Assembly (NCBI GenBank): GCA_946480495.1
Contig: CAMLKO010000047.1
Location: forward strand, 1 to 7,445
Origin: an uncultured Caulobacteraceae bacterium
GTDB taxonomy: Bacteria; Pseudomonadota; Alphaproteobacteria; Caulobacterales; Caulobacteraceae
Length of the DNA stretch: 7,445 nt
Reading direction: 5' to 3'
Shown here: piece after piece, positions 1 to 6,754 of the stretch
How the letters are laid out: each line of letters begins with the position of its first letter
How positions within the stretch are numbered: position 1 is the first letter of the stretch
Made by a program: the position numbers and the translations under genes
The notes under the pieces: generated by a model
Database searches by the model: none
What the model was told of the DNA's origin: nothing
Seen by the model: only the letters and a program-made list of their open reading frames with translations

Positions 1-371
1 TCGTAGGCGCGGCCCCTGGCGATGCGCGCGTCCGACAGCACGCCCTTGATGTAGTCGCTGACCGGCTTGGCGAACTCCGGCTGGCCGCTGTCGAGCGAGG
101 CGATCTTCGGGTTGGGGGTCAGGCCCGACAGCTCGCGGTCGAGCAGGCCCGCCGAAAGTCCGGCGCCCAGCGCCTTGACCCGGTAGCTCGCCAGCCAGGC
201 CTCGAAGCCGTTGTCGGCGACCGGCGGCGCAGGCGGCGGCGGGGGTGCGGCGGGCGGCGGGGCATGCGTCGGCGTGGTGATCACCGGCGGCATCTGGCGC
301 GTGGAATCCGCGCAGCCGGCAAGCACGAGCGCGATGAAGGTGCGGCGGTCTATGCGCGAACGGGCAGGCAT
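1..371 (-). CDS. MltB-like lytic murein transglycosylase lipoprotein (N-terminal part; runs off left edge)
   Basis: Lytic transglycosylases of this family cleave the MurNAc-GlcNAc bond of peptidoglycan and leave 1,6-anhydro ends. Reading leftward from the ATG at 371-369 gives 123 open codons to the window edge. Residues 1-20 form a lipoprotein signal: a basic start, a short hydrophobic stretch and the lipobox LAGC (17-20), with C20 as the acylated residue. The residue after it is Ala, so outer-membrane sorting is expected. The sequence DRRTF (8-12) resembles a twin-arginine motif, so Tat export is possible. Residues 28-50 are a Pro/Ala-rich spacer. From residue 56 the sequence FEAWLASYRVKALGAGLS and the QPEF motif (97-100) match the start of the SLT_2/MltB domain. 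The catalytic glutamate lies outside the window. No clear Shine-Dalgarno precedes this ATG, but it gives a proper lipoprotein signal. It lies 78 bases downstream of an M23 endopeptidase gene in the same direction. Confidence 0.82.
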   Translation of the reverse strand, partial: MPARSRIDRRTFIALVLAGCADSTRQMPPVITTPTHAPPPAAPPPPPAPPVADNGFEAWLASYRVKALGAGLSAGLLDRELSGLTPNPKIASLDSGQPEFAKPVSDYIKGVLSDARIARGRAY

Positions 372-449
372 AGGCGCTAGGCTAATGAGCGTCGGGTGAA
401 AGCTTCAATCACAACTACGCAACGGGTCGCGTGAAGTGTGGTTGCGCGC

Positions 450-1394
450 TTAGCCCCCGCGCGAAGGCCACCCCGGAAGGGTCTCCAGCGCCTGGGCGCC
501 GGAATCGCCGCGCCAGCTGGCGTCTTCGCGCGATGGGCTCAGATGCACGACCTCGGCGCCGGAGGCCAGCCGCTGGCGGATCACGCCCGAGGCGTCGGGG
601 CCGGCGGTGCGCGTCGCTTTGGCCCCCGTCCGTCCACGCTTGCTGGGCGGAATGTAGGAGACGTAGGCGATGCGGACGTGGCCCGAGACATGGGCGGCCT
701 GGGCGATCGGAAGCTCGTCCAGGCTGGCGAACTCGCGGTTCACGAAGAACTCGGGGTTCAGCGGACGGTGGGCGTTGTCGCGGATTTCGAAGTGCAGGTG
801 GGCGCCGGTCGACGAGCCCGTGCTGCCGACCTGGGCGATCTGCTCGCCCGCCGAGACGTAGGCCCCCGGCTTCAGCCGCGCGGACCAGGTCGACAGGTGG
901 GCGTAGATGGACGTCAGCCCGCCCGCGTGGCGAAGCTCGACGAACCGTCCGTAGCCGCCGTTCACGCCGGCGCTGACGACGACGGCATCGGCCACCGCGA
1001 AGACGGGCGTGCCGTAGGGCGCGGCGATATCGACGCCCGCGTGCAGGCGGCCGGCGCCTTCCCAGGGCAGCTGGCGCACGCCGAAGGGGGAGATGACCGG
1101 ATAGCCGTCGACCGGCCGGCCAAACGCGATCGCGGGGGCGGAAACGGTCTCGGCGACAGGCTGCTCCGCAGGCGACGCGGCCGTGGGCTCTTGCGCGGGG
1201 CGCAGGTCGGCGACCTGGGCGGCTTCCGGAGCGGCCGGCCTGTTGGGCAGCGCAGCTTCCGCCACGGTGATGGCCGTCAGCGCCGAGGCCAGGCCGATCA
1301 GGGCGTCAGCCAGCCAGTTGGGCATGCGGCGCAGCGCCGCCTGGGCCTTCTGGAAAATCGACACCAACAGTCCCCTACCAAACAGACGACGCAT
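450..1394 (-). CDS. M23 family (LytM-type) zinc metallopeptidase, probably murein endopeptidase
   Basis: A 314-residue protein related to LytM/lysostaphin-type endopeptidases, which cut peptide cross-links in peptidoglycan in the periplasm. Residues ~25-48 form a hydrophobic segment that is a signal peptide or signal anchor ending near AEA. Residues 49-90 are an Ala/Pro-rich linker. The M23 domain spans ~95-215. Its zinc ligands are visible: H118 and D122 (HAGVD) and H201 in GAHLHFEI (197-204). H199 of the same motif and H166 (YAHLS) are the usual catalytic histidines, so the enzyme looks active. Residues 225-314 are a low-complexity basic tail without a recognised domain. No coiled coil is evident, unlike EnvC/NlpD-type activators. 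The ATG at 1394 has no Shine-Dalgarno. A GTG at 1364-1362 (codon 11) has AGGGGA six bases upstream and may be the real start, giving 304 residues. The gene is followed by a co-directional lytic transglycosylase gene, so the pair may act together in wall remodelling. Confidence 0.9.
   Translation of the reverse strand: MRRLFGRGLLVSIFQKAQAALRRMPNWLADALIGLASALTAITVAEAALPNRPAAPEAAQVADLRPAQEPTAASPAEQPVAETVSAPAIAFGRPVDGYPVISPFGVRQLPWEGAGRLHAGVDIAAPYGTPVFAVADAVVVSAGVNGGYGRFVELRHAGGLTSIYAHLSTWSARLKPGAYVSAGEQIAQVGSTGSSTGAHLHFEIRDNAHRPLNPEFFVNREFASLDELPIAQAAHVSGHVRIAYVSYIPPSKRGRTGAKATRTAGPDASGVIRQRLASGAEVVHLSPSREDASWRGDSGAQALETLPGWPSRGG
1371..1376 (-). promoter_or_regulatory. Shine-Dalgarno-like site favouring a GTG start for the M23 peptidase
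   Basis: On the minus strand, AGGGGA at 1376-1371 sits six bases before an in-frame GTG at 1364-1362. The upstream ATG at 1394 is preceded by CTCCTGCACTTAG, which has no purine-rich site. This favours the GTG, but the match to the anti-Shine-Dalgarno is imperfect. Confidence 0.35.
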
Positions 1395-1545
1395 CTAAGT
1401 GCAGGAGGCGCGTTGTCCGTCAATCGGCCTTTCTGTCGCGTTAAGTGACGCGCAATGGCGCGGAATTGACTTCCCGCCCCCTCCCCCATATACCCGCGCG
1501 CTCCGGAACAACCGGCTGTCGCCGCACGAAGATTTGAGTCAGGTC
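1395..1545. promoter_or_regulatory. Divergent control region between the M23 peptidase and rpmJ
   Basis: This 151-base non-coding stretch must drive the M23 gene leftward and rpmJ rightward. The rightward promoter is clear (1466-1494). Leftward, TTGACG at 1423-1418 could serve as a -35, but the -10 at 17-base spacing (ACTTAG, 1400-1395) is poor. An inverted repeat, CGCGT (1437-1441) and ACGCG (1448-1452), lies between the two. Its six-base spacing would suit a small operator or a chance hairpin. A lone TTAA half-site lies in its centre. Confidence 0.4.
1466..1494 (+). promoter_or_regulatory. Probable housekeeping sigma promoter for rpmJ and the HAD gene
   Basis: TTGACT (1466-1471) and TATACC (1489-1494) are separated by exactly 17 bases. 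This is a good sigma-70-type spacing with a strong -35 and an acceptable -10. Transcription would begin near 1501, giving a leader of about 45 bases before the rpmJ ATG. The start of that leader can form a small hairpin (CCGG at 1503-1506 with CCGG at 1512-1515). No other equally good promoter is visible on this strand in the 151-base gap. The call rests on sequence match only. Confidence 0.55.
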
Positions 1546-1671
1546 ATGAAGGTCAGAAGCTCGCTGAAGTCGCTGAAGAGCCGCCACCGCGACTGCAAGC
1601 TCGTGCGCCGCAAGGGCCGGATCTACGTGATCAACAAGACCGACCCGCGCTTCAAGGCCAAGCAAGGCTGA
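1546..1671 (+). CDS. rpmJ: Large ribosomal subunit protein bL36 (L36, cysteine-poor form)
   Basis: A complete 41-residue protein beginning [18 protein letters not shown] and ending PRFKAKQG, a close match to the bL36 family. bL36 is a tiny basic protein of the 50S subunit that binds 23S rRNA. The classical zinc-ribbon form carries three cysteines and one histidine as ligands. Here only C17 and H14 remain, so this is the zinc-independent (C-minus) type, which is the usual form in alphaproteobacteria. The ATG follows AGG at 1541-1543 at very short spacing, so the Shine-Dalgarno is weak. The family-typical N-terminus nevertheless fixes the start. A good promoter lies ~50 bases upstream. The stop codon TGA (1669-1671) shares its A with the ATG of the next gene, so the two are probably one transcript with coupled translation. 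Confidence 0.95.
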   Translation: MKVRSSLKSLKSRHRDCKLVRRKGRIYVINKTDPRFKAKQG

Positions 1672-2276
1672 TGATGCCGCGCGGCGTCCTGTGGGACGTC
1701 GGCAATGTGATCGTCGGCTGGAATCCCCGCCGGCTCTATTCCCAGCTCTTTCCCGATCCCGCCGCGTGCGATGAGTTCCTCACGCGCGTCTGCACGCCCG
1801 CCTGGCATCACCGCCATGACCTCGGCGTGCCCTTCGCCGAAAACGCCGAGCCGCTGATCGCCGAACACCCGCACCACGAGGCGGCGATCCGCGCCTGGGA
1901 CGAGCGGTTTCTCGACATGGTGGGACCGCCGATCGCCCACACCGAAGCCGTCATGGGCGAGCTGGCCGCGCGGAACGTCCCGATGTTCGGCCTGACCAAC
2001 ATGCCGGCGTCCAAGTGGCCGGCGATCCGGGTGCTGACGCCGGCGTTCGGGCATCTGCGCGATGTGGTGGTCTCCGGCGAGATCGGCGTCGCCAAGCCCG
2101 ACGCGCGCGTCTTCGAGATCGCCTGCGAACGGGCGGGGATGGCGCCCGGCGAGCTGGTGTTCGTCGACGACTTTTGGCCCAATGTGGAGGCGGCGCAGGC
2201 GCTGGGCTTCCACGTCCACCACTTCACCGACCCCGCCGGCCTGAGGCCCGCGCTGGCCGGCCTTGGCCTGCTTTAG
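1671..2276 (+). CDS. HAD superfamily subfamily IA phosphatase, YihX-like
   Basis: A 201-residue haloacid-dehalogenase-type hydrolase, expected to be a cytoplasmic phosphatase acting on a small phosphorylated substrate through an aspartyl-phosphate. Motif I is LWDVGNV (7-13) with nucleophile D9. The position of the usual second Asp is Gly (DxG), as in the E. coli YihX group (alpha-D-glucose-1-phosphatase). Motif II is GLTNMP (107-112) with T109. Motif III is K142 in GVAKPDARVF. Motif IV is VFVDDFWPNV (163-172) with D166 and D167 for Mg2+. Residues ~20-95 form the helical cap. Length is normal for the family. The start could be ATG at 1671 or at 1674. The first overlaps the rpmJ stop as TGATG, which suggests translational coupling. 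The stop at 2274-2276 touches the stop of the convergent transporter gene with no bases between. Substrate cannot be told from sequence. Confidence 0.88.
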   Translation: MMPRGVLWDVGNVIVGWNPRRLYSQLFPDPAACDEFLTRVCTPAWHHRHDLGVPFAENAEPLIAEHPHHEAAIRAWDERFLDMVGPPIAHTEAVMGELAARNVPMFGLTNMPASKWPAIRVLTPAFGHLRDVVVSGEIGVAKPDARVFEIACERAGMAPGELVFVDDFWPNVEAAQALGFHVHHFTDPAGLRPALAGLGLL

Positions 2277-5200
2277 CTATTCGGCGCGCGCGACGTTGTC
2301 GTCGGAGTTGCGGTCGATCAGCTTGTTGTAGGGATCGGCGCCGCCGAACTTCGGCGCGGTGGCGGTGACGAAGCTCAGCGTCCGGCGGCCCGAGCGGATC
2401 GGCATGCGCTGGAAGGCGATGACGCTCTTGGGCGTAAAGCCCTTCTCGCCCGGCATGGCGGTGAAGAGACCGACATCCATCACCTCGTTCAGCGGCGCCT
2501 GCGTCTCCTTGCCGTGGCCGTCGGCGTAGAGCTTCTTCGCCTCAACCGTCAGCCTCACGTCGAAACGGCCGTCCGGGCGCTTCCTCACCGACAGGTTCGT
2601 CGCCTTCACGTCGTAGAGGGTGATCTTCTCGAACAGGTCGGTGATCAGCTGCTGCTTGTCGGCCGGGGCCTCGGCGCGGAAGTCGGCGATCAGGTCCTCG
2701 GAGTTCGGATAGGGCGCGCCCTTGAAGGCATGGTCCGCCAGGAACCGCCGAAGCGCCCGGTTGACGGCGTCCTCCCCGATCTCGTCCTGCAGCCGGTACA
2801 TGACCAGCGAGCCCTTGCGGTAGTGGATGTATTGTTGGTTCTCCACCCGTGCCAGCGGCTCCTCCTCCACCACCTCGCCGCCGCGCGCGCTCAGATAGCG
2901 GTCGAGCTCGAACTTCAGGAACTTGCGGATCATGTCCTCGCCGTAGAGGTGCTTCATCACCATCAGCGCCGAGTACTGGGCCAGCGTCTCCGACAGCATC
3001 GTCGAGCCCTGCTGGTCGGCGCCGATCACCTGGTGGGCCCACCACTGGTGGCCGATCTCGTGCGCGCCGACGTAGGTGACCAGGTCGATCTTCGACGGAT
3101 CATGGAAGTCGGCGATGAAGCCGAGGCCTTCAGACCAGGGGATGGTGTTGGCGAACGACTGGGCGAACTGGGCGTAGTCCGGGAACTCCAGAAAGCGCAG
3201 CTGGCGGAACTGGTAGGGGCTGAAGTTGGCCTGGTCGTAGTCCAGCGACAGCTTCATCGACCGCAGCATCCGGCCGACGTTCCAGGCGTGGCGGGCGTCG
3301 TAATAGATGGTCAGGTCGACGCCCTTGTAGCGCTCGTGCTTCTCGGCGTAGCGCGCGGACTGGATCGAAAAGCCCGGCAGGATCGGCGCTTCGGTCACGA
3401 AGCGGGCGATGCGGCGGCCCCCGCGGGTTTCGTCCAGCACCTTGTAGCCGGGAGCGATCGGCGTCTGGTCGGCGACCGTGCTGACCGTGACGTCGGCGGT
3501 CACCCAGTCGGCCGAGTGGGTGAGGTAGTTCACCTGCCGCGATGGGATGTCGCCCAGTTTGGGCATCCGCAGCTCCGGCGGCAGGCCGTACTTGCGGCGC
3601 TTGGCGCGGTCCTTCAGCAGGCCGTCGCGCGACATGCCGATGCCGGGCGCGATGTCGCTGTTGTCGATGAAGGTGCCGTTGTCGACGACGCGGATGGGCG
3701 TGTTGTTGTTGTTTCGAAAGCCGCGCCGCGCCAGCTCGGTCGTGAAGGTCAGGGTGCGGCGCTCGCCCGGCTGCATGGGCGTGTCGAAGGTGAAGATGCG
3801 GTAGTTGAAGCGGGGGTAGGTCCGCTTGGGCCGCGCGCCCTCGATGGACAGGCCCAGCACCTTCAGGTCGCGCGCGAAGAGCAGGTGGATTTCGCGCAGC
3901 GGCTGGCCGGTCTTGTTCTCGATGACGTAGGTCCCGCGCGTCTCCACCCGAGGGTCGTGCGGGTAGATGTCGACGGCCAGCTTGATCGAGACGGCCTTGG
4001 GCTGCGGGACCTTCTCGTAGGCCAGCAGCGCCTTCTCGAAGTCCGCCTGCCAGGCCTCGTCGCCGCGCCTGGTGCGATACTCGTTCCAGACGTTGGTGTT
4101 GACGTAGATGAAGACGCCCGACGCCGCGAACACCGCCAGCGCGACCCCCGCCACGACGCCGGCCGAACCCCACAGCCGCCTGGGCAGGCGGCGAAGGCGC
4201 GGGCGCAGCCGGCTCTCGGTTCCGCGCCGCCACAGCGCCCTCGACAGCACCAGCAGGATGACGGCGAAGGCGCTCCAGTAGAGTCTGAACCACCAGGCCC
4301 CGACCCAGAACCTGCCCTGCCCGTTCATGTCCGACAGCGGGACCGACGGCGTTCCGCCGTAGTTGTAGAGGTTGTGCTCGAAGCCCAGGTTGCCCAGCGT
4401 GATGGTGGCCACGAGGTAGACGAGCATCAGGCCCCAACCCAGGAACTTGTGGGGGGTGAGCACCTGGAAGAAGACGGCCAGCACCGCCAGCAGGATGAAG
4501 TCCACCGACTGGGGCAGCACGTACCAGCCCAGGTACTTGCCGATCTCGAACTGGGTGTAGCCGTGCATCGCCTGCACGGCGACGGCGGCGCCGACGCTGA
4601 CCAGCAGGGTCGAAACCAGCACCAGCGAGATGGCGGCGGCCTTGGGCAGGACGAAGGCCCAGTCGGGGACCGGCGCGGCGTCGATGATCTCGTGGGTCTT
4701 TCGCTCGCGCTCGCGCCAGACGAGCTCGCCCGAATAGTAGGTGGCGACGATGATCGGGATCAGGCCGAAGGTGCCGCTGAGCACAGGGATCAGCACCCGC
4801 GTCACCGGGAAGATCGCGCCGCCGTAGGTGGTGGCGTCGGTCGCAAACCACAGCCCGCCGACGGCGTTGAACAGGCCGACCGCCAGCAGCACGAAATAGG
4901 CCGGGCTCCTGAACACCTGGACGAAGTCGAGGCGCGTGCGGGCGATGAGCTGGGCGACCGCGGCGTGGCGGTCGAAGCGCGGCGCCGGCAGCCTGGGCAG
5001 CGCTGCGGGCGGCGGAATCTCGGGCGAGGCGGCGGCGGCGAGCCTGGCCCTCTTGCGCCGCTTGCCCGACAGCTCGGAGGCCTCGAAGCGGAAGATGGCG
5101 AAGGCGCCGCCGAGCAGGGCCAGCGACACCGCGACGACGCCGATGCGGTTCCAGAGCAGCGCCCCCTGCAGCGGCGGGAGCAGGGTGTTGCGCTCGGCCG

Positions 5201-5870
5201 CCGTCCAGTACTTGGTGATCAGGCCGTGGATGGAGATGCCGAGCGGATCGAGCGCCGAGAAGTGCTGGTACTCGGGCCTGCTCAGCGTGATGCCGCCGAT
5301 GACCCAGACGACCATCAGGGCGACCACCGCCACATAGGTCAGCTGCATCGAGCGGGTGACGGTCGCCACCGTGAAGAAGAGCGCGGCGCTGAACAGCAGT
5401 CCCGGCAGCGCCAGCACGAAGTAGGCGTAGAGGTAGGCCGAGGCGCTGAACGGCCCGAGCTGCTCGGGATCGAGCCAGGGCATCACCGAGCCCGCCATCA
5501 CCGCCAGCGGCACGGCCAGGAACGAAACCGCCGCCGCCGCGAACGCGCCGGTGAAGCGGCCGTAGAGGTAGTCGAACTTGCTGATGCGGGTGGTCCGCAC
5601 GATCGGGCCGTAGCCGGTCTCGTCGTCCCTCACGATCACGTTGGCCACGAACGCCGTGGTCACGAACATGTAGAAGAGGGTGAAGGTCAGGTGCATCACC
5701 GCCAGCGCGTAGGGGCCGTTGCGGTGGTCGTTGGGCCCGATGCCGCCGACGCGGATCTGCTCGATGGTGACGGCGCCGAAGGTCAGCAGGAAGAAGACGA
5801 TCGCCACGACCCAGAACACCGGCTGGCGCAGCTGGTAGCGGAATTCGAAGGCCGCGATCTTGCGGAACAT
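2277..5870 (-). CDS. ABC-2 type transporter permease fused to a periplasmic M1-family metallopeptidase
   Basis: A 1197-residue inner-membrane protein. Residues 1-590 contain about 13 predicted helices. Six lie in a first unit (~18-37, 56-80, 106-130, 145-172, 177-196, 241-260). A basic, proline-rich cytoplasmic linker follows (~261-322, with GKRRKRAR). A second unit of six follows (~323-343, 356-379, 409-433, 451-471, 477-494, 528-546). After a very basic stretch (547-566) one more helix (567-590) leads outside. By the positive-inside rule, residues 591-1197 lie in the periplasm. That part is an M1/gluzincin peptidase: N-terminal beta domain ~625-830, zinc motif HEIGH (H937, E938, H941), third ligand E961 in LSETLAQYSAL, and probable catalytic tyrosine Y1017 in HYRKG. 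The GxMEN motif of aminopeptidases is replaced near E914 (PWSEG). The ATPase partner lies five bases upstream. This would be a complete transmembrane domain in one chain, coupled to peptide cleavage. The substrate and the export direction are unknown. Confidence 0.9.
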   Translation of the reverse strand: MFRKIAAFEFRYQLRQPVFWVVAIVFFLLTFGAVTIEQIRVGGIGPNDHRNGPYALAVMHLTFTLFYMFVTTAFVANVIVRDDETGYGPIVRTTRISKFDYLYGRFTGAFAAAAVSFLAVPLAVMAGSVMPWLDPEQLGPFSASAYLYAYFVLALPGLLFSAALFFTVATVTRSMQLTYVAVVALMVVWVIGGITLSRPEYQHFSALDPLGISIHGLITKYWTAAERNTLLPPLQGALLWNRIGVVAVSLALLGGAFAIFRFEASELSGKRRKRARLAAAASPEIPPPAALPRLPAPRFDRHAAVAQLIARTRLDFVQVFRSPAYFVLLAVGLFNAVGGLWFATDATTYGGAIFPVTRVLIPVLSGTFGLIPIIVATYYSGELVWRERERKTHEIIDAAPVPDWAFVLPKAAAISLVLVSTLLVSVGAAVAVQAMHGYTQFEIGKYLGWYVLPQSVDFILLAVLAVFFQVLTPHKFLGWGLMLVYLVATITLGNLGFEHNLYNYGGTPSVPLSDMNGQGRFWVGAWWFRLYWSAFAVILLVLSRALWRRGTESRLRPRLRRLPRRLWGSAGVVAGVALAVFAASGVFIYVNTNVWNEYRTRRGDEAWQADFEKALLAYEKVPQPKAVSIKLAVDIYPHDPRVETRGTYVIENKTGQPLREIHLLFARDLKVLGLSIEGARPKRTYPRFNYRIFTFDTPMQPGERRTLTFTTELARRGFRNNNNTPIRVVDNGTFIDNSDIAPGIGMSRDGLLKDRAKRRKYGLPPELRMPKLGDIPSRQVNYLTHSADWVTADVTVSTVADQTPIAPGYKVLDETRGGRRIARFVTEAPILPGFSIQSARYAEKHERYKGVDLTIYYDARHAWNVGRMLRSMKLSLDYDQANFSPYQFRQLRFLEFPDYAQFAQSFANTIPWSEGLGFIADFHDPSKIDLVTYVGAHEIGHQWWAHQVIGADQQGSTMLSETLAQYSALMVMKHLYGEDMIRKFLKFELDRYLSARGGEVVEEEPLARVENQQYIHYRKGSLVMYRLQDEIGEDAVNRALRRFLADHAFKGAPYPNSEDLIADFRAEAPADKQQLITDLFEKITLYDVKATNLSVRKRPDGRFDVRLTVEAKKLYADGHGKETQAPLNEVMDVGLFTAMPGEKGFTPKSVIAFQRMPIRSGRRTLSFVTATAPKFGGADPYNKLIDRNSDDNVARAE

Positions 5871-5875
5871 CGGCG

Positions 5876-6754
5876 TCAGGCCGCCCGCCGGATGCCGCTG
5901 AGGGTGGAGAAGTAGACGTCCTCCAGCCCGCCCCGCACCGGACTGAAGCCGTCGCCCGGATCGGTTTCGCTGAACACGTGGATCACCGTGCGGCCGGCGA
6001 ACAGGCGCGTGGAGATGATGTCGTAGCGCTCGCGGTGGGCCTCGAGATCGGCCTTGTCGATGGTCTTGGTCCAGATGCGGCCGTGCAGCTGCTCGACCAG
6101 CTCGGCGGGCGAGCCTTCGCGCACGATGCGGCCGCCCGAGATGATGGCCATCGCCGGGCAGAGGTCGGAGACGTCCTCGACGATGTGGGTGGAGAGGATG
6201 ACCACCACGTTCTCGCCGATCTCGGCCAGCAGGTTCAGGAAGCGGTTGCGCTCCTCCGGGTCGAGGCCGGCGGTGGGCTCGTCGACGATGATGAGGCGGG
6301 GGTCGCCGATCAGCGCCTGGGCGATGCCGAACCGCTGGCGCATGCCGCCGGAGAAGCCGGCCAGCGCCTTGTTGCGCACCGCCCAGAGGTTCACCTGGTT
6401 GAGCAGCGCCTCGACGGTTTCCTTGCGCTCGCGGCGGTCGGCGATGCCCTTCAGCACCGCCATGTGGTCGAGCATGTCGTAGGCCGACACCCGCGGATAG
6501 ACGCCGAAATCCTGCGGCAGGTAGCCCAGGATGCGGCGCAGCTTTTCCGGCTCCTTCAGCACATCGATGTCGTCGAAGCGGACGTAGCCGGCGCTCGGCG
6601 CCTGCAGCGTGGCGACGGTCCGCATGAGGGTCGACTTGCCCGCCCCGTTCGGCCCCAGCAGCCCGTACATCCCCGCCTGGATGGTGAGGCTCACGTCGTC
6701 CAGCGCCTTGACGCCGTTCGGATAGATGTGGGTGAGGCTTTCGATGATCAGCAT
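5876..6754 (-). CDS. ABC transporter ATP-binding protein (partner of the permease-peptidase)
   Basis: A 292-residue nucleotide-binding subunit that powers the transporter from the cytoplasmic face of the inner membrane. All motifs are present: Walker A GPNGAGKST (34-42), Q-loop Q81 in YLPQDFG, signature FSGGMRQR (134-141, with Phe where Leu is usual), Walker B LIIVDEP (154-160) with catalytic E159, D-loop AGLD (162-165) and switch H190 in LSTH. Residues ~215-292 are a C-terminal extension typical of the drug/lipid/Nat-type exporters. I chose the ATG at 6754-6752 because the family begins with MLIIESLTHIYPNG. Reading on to an upstream ATG at 6853 would add 33 residues of non-homologous sequence. 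The stop codon (5878-5876) is five bases from the permease ATG, with no clear Shine-Dalgarno there, so translation of the permease is probably coupled. It shares a 107-base divergent upstream region with the FAH-family gene. Confidence 0.93.
   Translation of the reverse strand: MLIIESLTHIYPNGVKALDDVSLTIQAGMYGLLGPNGAGKSTLMRTVATLQAPSAGYVRFDDIDVLKEPEKLRRILGYLPQDFGVYPRVSAYDMLDHMAVLKGIADRRERKETVEALLNQVNLWAVRNKALAGFSGGMRQRFGIAQALIGDPRLIIVDEPTAGLDPEERNRFLNLLAEIGENVVVILSTHIVEDVSDLCPAMAIISGGRIVREGSPAELVEQLHGRIWTKTIDKADLEAHRERYDIISTRLFAGRTVIHVFSETDPGDGFSPVRGGLEDVYFSTLSGIRRAA

Noticed and set aside
211..300. GGCGGC-type simple repeat suggestive of a tandem repeat element.
   Set aside because: It encodes the Pro/Ala-rich spacer of the lipoprotein after its lipobox, which is common in such proteins.
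438..1448. A 336-codon plus-strand frame opposite the M23 peptidase.
   Set aside because: It is compositional shadow: Arg/Gly/Ala-rich with no motif. The minus strand holds the intact HAGVD and HLHFEI zinc sites.
1437..1452. Inverted repeat CGCGT-N6-ACGCG with a central TTAA, considered as a CtrA or repressor site.
   Set aside because: There is only one TTAA half-site (no TTAA-N7-TTAA), and the arms are five bases of CG-rich sequence. Not enough to name an operator.
2235..2261. Inverted repeat GCCGGCC / GGCCGGC near the end of the phosphatase gene as an intrinsic terminator.
   Set aside because: It lies fully inside coding sequence and is followed by CTTGGCCTG rather than a T-run. GC-rich coding DNA makes such repeats often.
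2514..5915. A very long open frame (1133 codons) on the plus strand, antisense to the permease-peptidase gene.
   Set aside because: In DNA this rich in G/C at third positions, the frame opposite a real gene is often open. The translation is low-complexity (rich in Arg, Gly, Asp, Val, His) with no recognisable domain. The minus-strand frame has clear zinc, helix and permease signatures.
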